A stretch of 5,027 bases of DNA from NCBI GenBank assembly GCA_001773975.1, contig MEYI01000036.1, positions 1 through 5,027 of the forward strand. The letters run 5' to 3'. The stretch's first letter is position 1. Every line of letters begins with the position of its first letter. Origin of the DNA: Candidatus Azambacteria bacterium RBG_16_47_10. Lineage in GTDB: Bacteria > Patescibacteriota > Minisyncoccia > GWC2-36-17 > WO2-46-25. The notes beneath the pieces are model-generated. The model made no database searches, was not told the DNA's origin, and saw nothing but the letters and a program-made list of their open reading frames with translations. A program made the translations under genes and the position numbers. Below are positions 1-5,027 of this stretch, in pieces.

Positions 1-4
1 AAAG

Positions 5-1135
5 TTATTTGATCGCCAGGCTATAAAGCTCCCCATTCTCTCTGTTTACAAACAGCACAACATCTTCTTGAGGAGAAAGTATAAGCTCTGATGCATTGAA
101 AAGCGAGGTTCCAAATTCATACAGCAGATCCTGTTTTCCGGACACAAGGTCGATGCGCCAGATCTGTTCCGAGGCGATGTATAGTTTTTTATAGTAATCA
201 TCGGGCCAGATAATGTCCGGTAGTACTTGAGGAACTGCACATACAATGCTCTTTTCATCGTGAGCAAAAACACATTTTTCCGGGAGCGTAGTGATAGAAA
301 GAGGTTTTATTGTTGTTCCGTTCTTATTTGAGATCGAGAGTGATAACCCCTTCCCTTGCGTGTTTGTTTGGCCAAAGAGAAATGCCTCTCCCGACGGCGC
401 CCAGCGAACGGTGAGCCCGTATATATCTGAAAGAACGGAGGAAAGTTTTGAAGATGCTGTATTGAGCAGCCATAACATATTCGGCGCAAGCCCGGACGGT
501 ATGGTGGATACCGCGATCTCGTTTTCAGAAACCCACGCAAGATCAACGCCGCGCATACGGGCCTGCAGGACCGTTTTTGCGTTATTGCCGTCGGGATCTG
601 CGACTGCGATAAGCGGGGTATCGGCTAATCCGGCAGTTGAGTGGTATGCAAGCTTATTTTCCATTTCTGAAAGGGCAAGAGCGGTAACGGTGCTTGCATA
701 GGGTGTCATCTGTTTTTTATCAAGATCATAGAAGAAAAATTTCTTTTTTTCCGTTCCCCCATACAGCGCGGCAAATGTTTCCCTGTCTTTCGTCCACACC
801 ACCTTCACCAGATCCTGAAGCAGCGTGAAGGGGACTCTTTGCACCAGAGAGCCGTCAAACCTCACTTCAAAGATATCCCCCTTTCCCCCGATATAACGAA
901 CACGGGAGTTGTCTGCCGCAATAATAGGAGATATGGCGCCTTCTGTACTGATCCGTTTTAATTTTTCATCGGAGATGACCTCTGTGATGGATGATGGAAT
1001 TTTCTGCTCCTCTTCACCGCCAGTCAATCCAAACGGAAGCGCGGGCAGTTTTTTAAAGTAGAAAAGATAAAAAGCGGTTCCCCCGATAATGAGAGCAACA
1101 ATAAGAAGAATGATAATTATTTTTTTTCTTTGCAT
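5..1135 (-). CDS. Membrane-anchored beta-propeller (TolB/WD40-like) surface protein
   Basis: This 376-residue protein has an N-terminal membrane anchor (basic MQRKK, then a hydrophobic helix at about 6-26), an acidic linker (GGEEEQK, 39-45) and a large beta-rich domain. The domain shows repeated short 'strand, W/S-x-D/E, strand' units that begin near 68, 111, 152, 198, 242, 288 and 350, for example KVVWTKDRETFAALYG, DLAWVSENEIAVS and TVRWAPSGEAFLFG. This spacing of about 41-46 residues (62 before the last) is typical of propellers of the TolB/PD40 or WD40 type and suggests six or seven blades. The only two cysteines, C288 and C299, flank one hairpin and could form a disulfide. The stretch PDIIWPDDYYKK (306-317) followed by IWRIDL (325-330) recalls a recurrent segment in CPR propeller proteins. 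No Tol-Pal genes are nearby, so it should not be called TolB. It probably acts as an exposed binding or scaffold module of the apparatus encoded upstream. The start is 13 bases after the pilin-like gene's stop, behind tandem TAA stops and with no Shine-Dalgarno. The protein is complete and ends at the TAA at 7-5. Confidence 0.85.
   Translation of the reverse strand: MQRKKIIIILLIVALIIGGTAFYLFYFKKLPALPFGLTGGEEEQKIPSSITEVISDEKLKRISTEGAISPIIAADNSRVRYIGGKGDIFEVRFDGSLVQRVPFTLLQDLVKVVWTKDRETFAALYGGTEKKKFFFYDLDKKQMTPYASTVTALALSEMENKLAYHSTAGLADTPLIAVADPDGNNAKTVLQARMRGVDLAWVSENEIAVSTIPSGLAPNMLWLLNTASSKLSSVLSDIYGLTVRWAPSGEAFLFGQTNTQGKGLSLSISNKNGTTIKPLSITTLPEKCVFAHDEKSIVCAVPQVLPDIIWPDDYYKKLYIASEQIWRIDLVSGKQDLLYEFGTSLFNASELILSPQEDVVLFVNRENGELYSLAIK
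1120..1127 (-). repeat. Run of eight A in codons 3-6 of the propeller gene
   Basis: The coding strand has eight consecutive A bases immediately after the start region (Arg3-Lys4-Lys5-Ile6). It is the longest homopolymer I noticed in the window and sits where a slip of one base would abolish the product. It also simply encodes the basic residues expected before a membrane anchor, so selection for slippage is not required to explain it. Confidence 0.6.
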
Positions 1136-1148
1136 GGTGGTTTGTTTA

Positions 1149-1763
1149 TTATTTGCAGGGACTTTTGGAACAAAAATTTAAATATATAGAGCCGCCGGAT
1201 CCTGTTTCATCAATGATTGGTTCTTGCCAACAACAACCGCTGATTTTTTTACACTGTAATTTATCGGCTTCCGATCTGTTCCCGGTAAGAGAGAAACAGA
1301 AATCTGAAAGTACCATTGGGAGGGTGGGAGAGGTGACAGAAGAGGGTGTCGTGGGTTCAATTGGCGTTGCTGAAGGCAACGATAATTTTACAAGATCCGG
1401 ATTAATAGTGTTGAGAATGACGTATGCGGTCAGTGCGATACCAATCCCGATAAATGTGTTTTTAATTGATTCAAGCGCCATTGCTTTTTTATCAACAATG
1501 CCTGTCGCAACCCACACTGTCCCCCAGATAACAAGAGATATAAATCCCGCGATGCCGACCATGCCAAACACAAACACATACAAAAAGCTTACATATTTTA
1601 CCAGCGATGGAACGTCCGCTCCAGCCGCACCCCCCTGACCAACTCCAGGAATGCCGGATTCAAAAACAACCGCATGAGTTGAAGAAGCTGTCAAAACAAA
1701 AAACAAGAAGAAAGATAAGAAAAAGAGCGTGAGCTTATGTGGTGTGAAAGACGGATATTTCAT
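1149..1763 (-). CDS. VirB2/TrbC-like pilin candidate with six-cysteine tail
   Basis: This 204-residue protein has a signal peptide (hydrophobic core about 11-26, possible cleavage at THA|VV after residue 31), a short Gly/Ala-rich stretch (GVGQGGAAGAD, 40-50), and two transmembrane helices. Helix 1 is about 54-88. Helix 2 is about 101-119 and ends in the motif VILNTINPDL (115-124). The helices are separated by a short charged loop with DKKAMALESIKN (91-102). A signal peptide followed by two helices with a small basic loop is the architecture of VirB2/TrbC-type pilins. The lysine-bearing loop followed by a helix ending in LNTINPDL resembles the pilin-like proteins I know from CPR genomes. Unlike a standard pilin, it continues through a Ser/Thr/Pro linker (129-150) into a roughly 50-residue tail with six cysteines (C156, C171, C177, C178, C198, C203). 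The tail probably lies outside the cell and may be disulfide-bonded. ATG 1763 lies only 2 bases after the upstream stop and lacks a Shine-Dalgarno, which suggests translational coupling. Alternatively it may be a membrane channel subunit and not the filament subunit. Confidence 0.85.
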   Translation of the reverse strand: MKYPSFTPHKLTLFFLSFFLFFVLTASSTHAVVFESGIPGVGQGGAAGADVPSLVKYVSFLYVFVFGMVGIAGFISLVIWGTVWVATGIVDKKAMALESIKNTFIGIGIALTAYVILNTINPDLVKLSLPSATPIEPTTPSSVTSPTLPMVLSDFCFSLTGNRSEADKLQCKKISGCCWQEPIIDETGSGGSIYLNFCSKSPCK

Positions 1764-1765
1764 GG

Positions 1766-2788
1766 TTATAGGATGATTATTTCAAGATTGTTGTACGCAT
1801 TCTCGCCGAGAATAATATTGCTACGTGCTTCAATGCGGAGATATTGTGTCCCGTTTTTCGAATCCTGAGGAATAATAAGCGTAAGCTCATTGGGATTTGG
1901 AGGAACTCCCATGATGCTTTTTCCTCCAAAAAACCACTCATACGAAAGATCATGCATGCTTGCTATGTGGAAGTAAAAAGGACGAGCATTAATAGCGGCT
2001 TTCCCCCCGGGAATAAAAGAAAGAGAGCGAGGGGGGCTTATGATGACCATGGGCTTTGCAAGCGGAATGACGATCGCTTTGCTTACCATAATGGATTGGC
2101 TTAAATTGCTGACCTCAACAATAACTGATATAAAAGAGGTGTTTTTTGATGCGATAAAAGAAAACTCTTGTTCAGCGAGGATGTTGCGCACCTGCGATTC
2201 GGCATCAAGATACCATGTGTAGAGCAACCCCTCCGGAGCTTCCCCGCGGATATCAGGAAATGCGGTGACCGTTATTCTGCTTCCCACCGAGGGGAGTGGC
2301 TTTCCTTCATAATCGGCGGGCACGAATGTATTTGTGTTCCATAGTAATGAGACGGCAAAAGAGCTTACGGACACAGTGTTTTCTGTGATGCGCTTTCCTT
2401 CTGCAGAAACAACAACGCGGACAACATGGAACGGCTTTGATGTTTGGAAAGAAAAATCCGTTTTTGCTCTTCCCGACACAAGAAGCATCGGCTGATCATC
2501 GAGGTACCAGTCAAAGAATGATGTATAGTCATCGATATTTGTCGTTTGAGCCTTGATGATCGCGGTACTTCCCGGTGTTCCGCTCGAAGAAACATTGAGA
2601 TCAACCGCGGGGGCGGAAAGATCATCAAAGCCAAGCGCCGCTGCCTGTCCCATGACATCGACATCGGGAATCTCTTGAGCGTATGAGAGGGAGCTTATTA
2701 AAAAAGAAGAACAAAGCAGAATGAAAAAGATGCCGCCTAAAGCAAAATAAATACGGTTTTTATGATTTTGTGTGTGTGATAATCCCAT
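1766..2788 (-). CDS. Secreted protein with three tandem Ig/PKD-like repeats
   Basis: This 340-residue protein carries an N-terminal signal sequence: a polar start, a hydrophobic core at about 15-34, and a plausible signal peptidase I site SYA|QE after residue 37. C26 does not sit in a lipobox, so it is probably not a lipoprotein. The mature part is beta-rich and contains three similar modules marked by FFDWYLDDQP (91-100), LLYTWYLDAE (188-197) and LSYEWFFGGK (281-290). The key tryptophans W94, W192 and W285 are 98 and 93 residues apart. Each is preceded by a Gly-containing beta strand (GSTAIIKAQ, GSRITVTAF, GGKAAINAR) and followed by strands such as VVRVVVSAE and FISVIVEVS. This is the pattern of Ig-fold or PKD-like domains. 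No C-terminal LPXTG, second membrane span or catalytic motif is seen. An exposed structural or adhesive role within the apparatus is inferred from the export signal and operon position. ATG 2788 lies 4 bases after the previous stop, with a weak AGAAG 9 bases upstream. I recall the YEGKPLPSVGS-type stretch (160-170) from CPR surface proteins, but a database search is needed to confirm that. Confidence 0.88.
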   Translation of the reverse strand: MGLSHTQNHKNRIYFALGGIFFILLCSSFLISSLSYAQEIPDVDVMGQAAALGFDDLSAPAVDLNVSSSGTPGSTAIIKAQTTNIDDYTSFFDWYLDDQPMLLVSGRAKTDFSFQTSKPFHVVRVVVSAEGKRITENTVSVSSFAVSLLWNTNTFVPADYEGKPLPSVGSRITVTAFPDIRGEAPEGLLYTWYLDAESQVRNILAEQEFSFIASKNTSFISVIVEVSNLSQSIMVSKAIVIPLAKPMVIISPPRSLSFIPGGKAAINARPFYFHIASMHDLSYEWFFGGKSIMGVPPNPNELTLIIPQDSKNGTQYLRIEARSNIILGENAYNNLEIIIL

Positions 2789-2792
2789 ATCA

Positions 2793-3212
2793 TTAGTCTT
2801 CTGCCCGATTTTCTTTTGTTACCATATACCACGTGTATATAACCTCAAGTGTAAATGTTGGCATTATGTCGGTGATGCCAAAGGGAAGAAATTCAAAGAG
2901 CGTTGCGCCAATAAGGGGTATCATTCTTTTCATTGTGCGGCGCCCGCCGATAGACAAAAAAAGTGCTGCTAATATCGCGCCGGTCGCCGCATCGAGCGCG
3001 TCGCCAACGATCGGAATTGCTCCGATAACAAAAATATCGGCGAGGTCAGAAAATACCGCTACAAGAAACGCAAGAACAAAAGTGACTGTATGATCCTTTG
3101 TCGAGGCACTTGACCCAGCTTCCCTTTCTAATACTAAAGGATCATCATTTTCTTCATCATCTAACCGCGCTTTTCGTAATGCCGCTGCGTTCATGTCGTC
3201 TTCTTGTGCCAT
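2793..3212 (-). CDS. Small multi-span membrane protein beside virB4, function unknown
   Basis: This 139-residue protein is not assigned a function. It has a very acidic N-terminal tail (about 1-40, many D and E, presumably cytoplasmic), then hydrophobic segments at about 42-67, 71-90 and 96-113, with a weaker one at 117-131. A basic RRTMKR loop (91-96) separates the second and third segments. The central stretch contains aspartates within otherwise hydrophobic sequence (D56, D59, D71, D74) and an IPIVGDALDA motif at 66-75. That motif distantly recalls the IPGIGD-type motif of DUF4112 membrane proteins; this is a tentative resemblance only. Similar small hydrophobic proteins next to virB4-like genes are something I associate with CPR genomes. 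By position it could serve as an inner-membrane partner of the ATPase, in the manner of VirB3 or VirB6, but no VirB3 or VirB6 signature is visible. It starts 22 bases after the ATPase stop and ends 4 bases before the next gene. The start is uncertain: Met1 has no Shine-Dalgarno, while Met7 (3194-3192) follows an AAGAAG element by 5 bases. Confidence 0.8.
   Translation of the reverse strand: MAQEDDMNAAALRKARLDDEENDDPLVLEREAGSSASTKDHTVTFVLAFLVAVFSDLADIFVIGAIPIVGDALDAATGAILAALFLSIGGRRTMKRMIPLIGATLFEFLPFGITDIMPTFTLEVIYTWYMVTKENRAED
3200..3205 (-). promoter_or_regulatory. Possible Shine-Dalgarno for an alternative start at Met7
   Basis: AAGAAG lies 5 bases upstream of an in-frame ATG (3194-3192), codon 7 of the small membrane protein gene. 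The annotated ATG at 3212 has no purine-rich element before it (the sequence there is TTATAATT). If this site is used, the protein is 133 residues long and loses MAQEDD, with no effect on the membrane segments. The element also encodes Gln-Glu-Asp, so it may be incidental. Confidence 0.25.
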
Positions 3213-3213
3213 A

Positions 3214-3222
3214 ATTATAACA
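3214..3222 (-). promoter_or_regulatory. Candidate extended -10 promoter element before the 139-residue gene
   Basis: The gap between the ATPase stop and the next ATG contains TGTTATAAT on the minus strand. This is an exact match to the sigma-70-type extended -10 consensus (TG-n-TATAAT). The hexamer at the expected -35 distance (3242-3237, TGGAAT) matches only 3 of 6 positions, which extended -10 promoters can tolerate. The predicted transcript start would be near 3207. That is just inside the annotated reading frame, and only Met7 would be left as a usable start. In AT-rich intergenic sequence such a match can occur by chance. Confidence 0.3.
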
Positions 3223-3234
3223 TAAATACTACAC

Positions 3235-5007
3235 CTATTCCATTTCCTTTTTTGCCTTTTCTATTGCAAGCAATTGCTCGGGATTTGAGGTGATAATCTG
3301 ATCTTCGGTGTATGAAGCTATTACTTTAATAGCGGCATGTTTTAAACCTGCAAAGAAGATACCCTCCCCTACATCGCATTCAAGGAGGAGATATTTTTCC
3401 TCATCGGTGAGATTAAATGTTTCTTTTACCACTTCAATGGTTGCCGGTGATTGCTTCAGTAAAAGCTGAATGGATGAGTTGGTGATGACCGCTTTGCCGT
3501 ATTTTGATTGCATAAAGTCGGCAACGTCCTGCGTGATGGTGGTGAGCCCGAGATAATATTTTCGACAGCGTTTTGCGATGCCATACACGAATGATGCCGC
3601 ATCCTCGTGTTGCATCATCACCCACGCTTCGTCGATCACGAGAATCCGTTTTTTTAGTTCCGCGCGGATGAGGTTCCAGATGTGGCGCGTAATAAGATAG
3701 GTGGCGATGGGGCGCAGCTCGGTTTCCATGTCACGGATGGAAAAGATGACAAGCTTGTTTTTTACATCGATATTTGTCTGATTGTTTAAAAAGCCCGCAT
3801 AGGTGCCGGAAATATATTTTTCCAAGCGCGTGGCGAGACTGGCGCCACCTGCGATGCTTGCGAGAATATCGCGGAAATCAGACATGGTCGGCGGGATCGC
3901 TTTTGAAAAATCCACTTCCGGCGTGATATCGCGCGATGCGTATGTTTCTGCGATCGCGCGGTCGATGATCGCGTCTTCTTCGGGGGTAAGACCGCCGAGC
4001 ATAAGACGGACGAGCCCGACCATATTGATGATGTTTGAGCGCAGAACGTCCGCCGGCGATTCGTCTTTTAGAGGCATCGGAAGGTCGAACGGATTGATAT
4101 GGTGTGGGGAATTGAGCGAGATTTTAAAGAATGATCCTCCAACTGTTTCAGCAAGATACTGATATTCGTTTTCCGGGTCGATTACGATTACGTCAGCGCC
4201 CGTCATCATTGAGCGGAGAATTTCCAGTTTTGCGGTATAACTTTTTCCGGAGCCGGATTTTGCAAATACCACCATATTCGCATTTTCCAGACTGAAGCGG
4301 TCGAATAGAATAAGTGAGTTGTTATGCCGATTGATGCCATACAATATTCCCTTATTTGAAGTAAGGTCTGCCGACACAAAAGGAAATAATGTGGATGCAG
4401 GGCCCGTGTTGAGGTTTGCGTGGATCTCCAGGCGGTCTTGCCCGAGTGGGAGCGTGGACATAAAGCCGATTTCCTGTTGGAAGCTCGCTGCTTTGGTCAG
4501 CACCATGCGGGCATCAAGAATGCCCTTGATCTCATTTTCCGCTTTATCAAGCTGTTCAACGCTGTTTTCAATGAGCGTGACATACACGCCGAGACGGAAT
4601 AATTTTTGTGTCGCTTGTTGGAGCGAATTACGCAGGTCCTCAAGGTCGTGGATCGCTGTTTCTAAAATGGGGTCGCGGATCAACCCTTTTTCTTCTCGCT
4701 CGGCAAGCTGTGCCTCCACCGCTGTTACTTTTCTGTTCAGCCGCTTCATAATGGTCGCTGTGTCCACCGGATGAAAATGGATGGCAACATCAAAGAAACG
4801 GTCGAGGTTGATGACCGGAGAAAACCAATTAGTGTTCAAGTAGCGCGGATATGAATAGAGGAAGATGGTGCGCAAAAACTTATCTCCCAATTGCAGATAT
4901 CGGCTGTCGATGAGCACCGCCGATGGAGCGACGATGTCTTTAAACCCCGCCGCTGTTGATGCGGAAGGAAGGCGTATGTCTTTTTCTTGGCGGTCAAATA
5001 GTGCCAT
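3235..5007 (-). CDS. virB4: VirB4/TraC-family type IV secretion ATPase, CPR-type short form
   Basis: This 590-residue protein is a P-loop ATPase of the VirB4/TraC family, which powers pilus assembly and substrate transfer at the cytoplasmic face of type IV secretion systems. Visible motifs are the Walker A AKSGSGKS at 249-256 (catalytic K255), the family motif VIVIDPENEY at 273-282, the Walker B RILVIDEAW at 454-462 (D459, E460), the Q-type motif TTITQDVADF at 489-498, and the late conserved ITNSSIQLLLKQSP at 508-521. Residues about 82-160 are rich in charged heptad-like sequence and are probably a helical hairpin or coiled coil. No convincing membrane span is seen, although the N-terminal 45-60 region is mildly hydrophobic. 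Classical VirB4 proteins are about 800 residues; this length fits the short CPR-type forms. The first Walker A glycine is replaced by A249. ATG 5007 is preferred because MALF followed by an IVAPSA-like stretch fits my memory of related N termini. The frame stays open to the window edge, so an upstream start is not excluded. No Shine-Dalgarno is visible. It is probably the first or an early gene of the operon. Confidence 0.93.
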   Translation of the reverse strand: MALFDRQEKDIRLPSASTAAGFKDIVAPSAVLIDSRYLQLGDKFLRTIFLYSYPRYLNTNWFSPVINLDRFFDVAIHFHPVDTATIMKRLNRKVTAVEAQLAEREEKGLIRDPILETAIHDLEDLRNSLQQATQKLFRLGVYVTLIENSVEQLDKAENEIKGILDARMVLTKAASFQQEIGFMSTLPLGQDRLEIHANLNTGPASTLFPFVSADLTSNKGILYGINRHNNSLILFDRFSLENANMVVFAKSGSGKSYTAKLEILRSMMTGADVIVIDPENEYQYLAETVGGSFFKISLNSPHHINPFDLPMPLKDESPADVLRSNIINMVGLVRLMLGGLTPEEDAIIDRAIAETYASRDITPEVDFSKAIPPTMSDFRDILASIAGGASLATRLEKYISGTYAGFLNNQTNIDVKNKLVIFSIRDMETELRPIATYLITRHIWNLIRAELKKRILVIDEAWVMMQHEDAASFVYGIAKRCRKYYLGLTTITQDVADFMQSKYGKAVITNSSIQLLLKQSPATIEVVKETFNLTDEEKYLLLECDVGEGIFFAGLKHAAIKVIASYTEDQIITSNPEQLLAIEKAKKEME

Positions 5008-5008
5008 A

Positions 5009-5026
5009 TTATTGGATGTTGCCGGT
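5009..5026 (-). CDS. Possible 3' end of an upstream gene (ends ...TGNIQ, stop)
   Basis: One minus-strand frame reads T-G-N-I-Q followed by TAA at 5011-5009, one base before the ATPase ATG. Every other junction in the block is this tight, so a further upstream operon member ending here is plausible. CPR virB4-like genes are often preceded by a small PrgI-like or other membrane protein gene. Only five codons are visible, so no identity can be given, and the reading could be chance. Confidence 0.2.
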   Translation of the reverse strand, partial: TGNIQ

Positions 5027-5027
5027 A

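Larger units (their letters stand above)
5..5007 (-). other. Five-gene operon for a T4SS-like surface apparatus
   Basis: All five genes share the minus strand, with gaps of 22, 4, 2 and 13 bases, and no terminator-like hairpin with a T-run is visible between them. The order is ATPase, small membrane protein, Ig-like repeat protein, two-helix pilin-like protein, propeller protein. One product is a cytoplasmic ATPase, and all the others carry signal peptides or membrane segments. This is the composition expected of a secretion or pilus apparatus. Co-transcription is inferred from spacing, and an internal promoter before the second gene is possible. Confidence 0.8.

Noticed and set aside
291..701. 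Plus-strand open frame of 136 codons opposite the propeller gene
   Set aside because: It is a shadow of the coding sequence on the other strand, without domain or start signal.
5..1135. Calling the propeller protein TolB of a Tol-Pal system
   Set aside because: It has an N-terminal membrane anchor instead of a periplasmic TolB layout, lacks neighbouring tolA, tolQ, tolR or pal, and sits in a VirB4 operon. Only the propeller fold is shared.
1153..1638. Plus-strand open frame of 161 codons opposite the pilin-like gene
   Set aside because: It is antisense to a gene with clear signal peptide and membrane helices, has no start-site signal, and its composition is that of a reverse-complement shadow.
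2053..2082. Bulged hairpin (GCAAGCG / CGCTTTGC) with a GCTTTGC direct repeat
   Set aside because: It is short, imperfect, lies in the middle of a coding region and has no T-run, so it is unlikely to be a terminator or recombination site.
2365..2664. Second minus-strand frame of 99 codons inside the Ig-like repeat gene
   Set aside because: Its composition is Arg/Ser/Leu-rich, and the overlapped main frame has a signal peptide and internal repeats. An embedded gene is not supported.
4319..4774. Plus-strand open frame of 151 codons opposite the ATPase
   Set aside because: It lies wholly within the well-supported ATPase gene, is rich in Ser/Arg/Cys as expected for an antisense frame, and shows no domain.
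3235..5007. Calling the ATPase a VirD4 coupling protein or an FtsK/HerA translocase
   Set aside because: The IDPENEY, LVIDEAW and NSSIQLLLKQ motifs are those of VirB4/TraC, and there is no N-terminal membrane domain of VirD4 or FtsK type.
1..5027. tRNA, rRNA, CRISPR array, insertion sequence or intrinsic terminator
   Set aside because: Coding sequence fills almost the whole window, and all gaps are 22 bases or less. No repeat-spacer pattern, transposase or inverted terminal repeat was seen.

Overview
The window is a tightly packed, single-strand gene block. All five complete genes lie on the minus strand, so transcription runs from the right end of the window to the left. The reading order is a VirB4/TraC-type ATPase (5007-3235), a small membrane protein (3212-2793), a secreted protein with three Ig/PKD-like repeats (2788-1766), a two-helix VirB2/TrbC-like pilin candidate with a six-cysteine tail (1763-1149), and a membrane-anchored beta-propeller protein (1135-5). 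The gaps between neighbours are 22, 4, 2 and 13 bases. No gap is long enough for an RNA gene, a terminator or a substantial regulatory region, and this is most simply read as one operon. The left end cuts off 4 bases after the last stop codon, and the right end cuts off 20 bases before the ATPase start. The operon's promoter and terminator are therefore probably outside the window.

The likely source is a bacterium of the Candidate Phyla Radiation (Patescibacteria), probably a Parcubacteria-type lineage. This rests on family recognition, not on a marker gene. The ATPase has the short, roughly 600-residue form and the distinctive wording that I associate with CPR 'TraC-like/VirB4-like' proteins, for example IAPSA-type and RHNNSLILFDRF-type stretches. 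The other four proteins also resemble the lineage-restricted surface proteins that sit beside such ATPases in CPR genomes. The standard bacterial code fits: no in-frame UGA is needed. Shine-Dalgarno sequences are mostly weak or missing.

Taken together, the genes look like part of a reduced type IV secretion-like or pilus-like apparatus. The ATPase would power it from the cytoplasmic face of the membrane. The two-helix protein would be the pilin or a membrane channel component. The small multi-span protein would be an inner-membrane partner. The Ig-like and propeller proteins would be exposed on the cell surface or in the periplasm-like space. No relaxase, coupling protein (VirD4), VirB11 or peptidoglycan hydrolase is visible here, so conjugation is not demonstrated. 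DNA uptake, protein export or attachment to a host cell are all possible. The function of the four non-ATPase proteins is not established from sequence alone.
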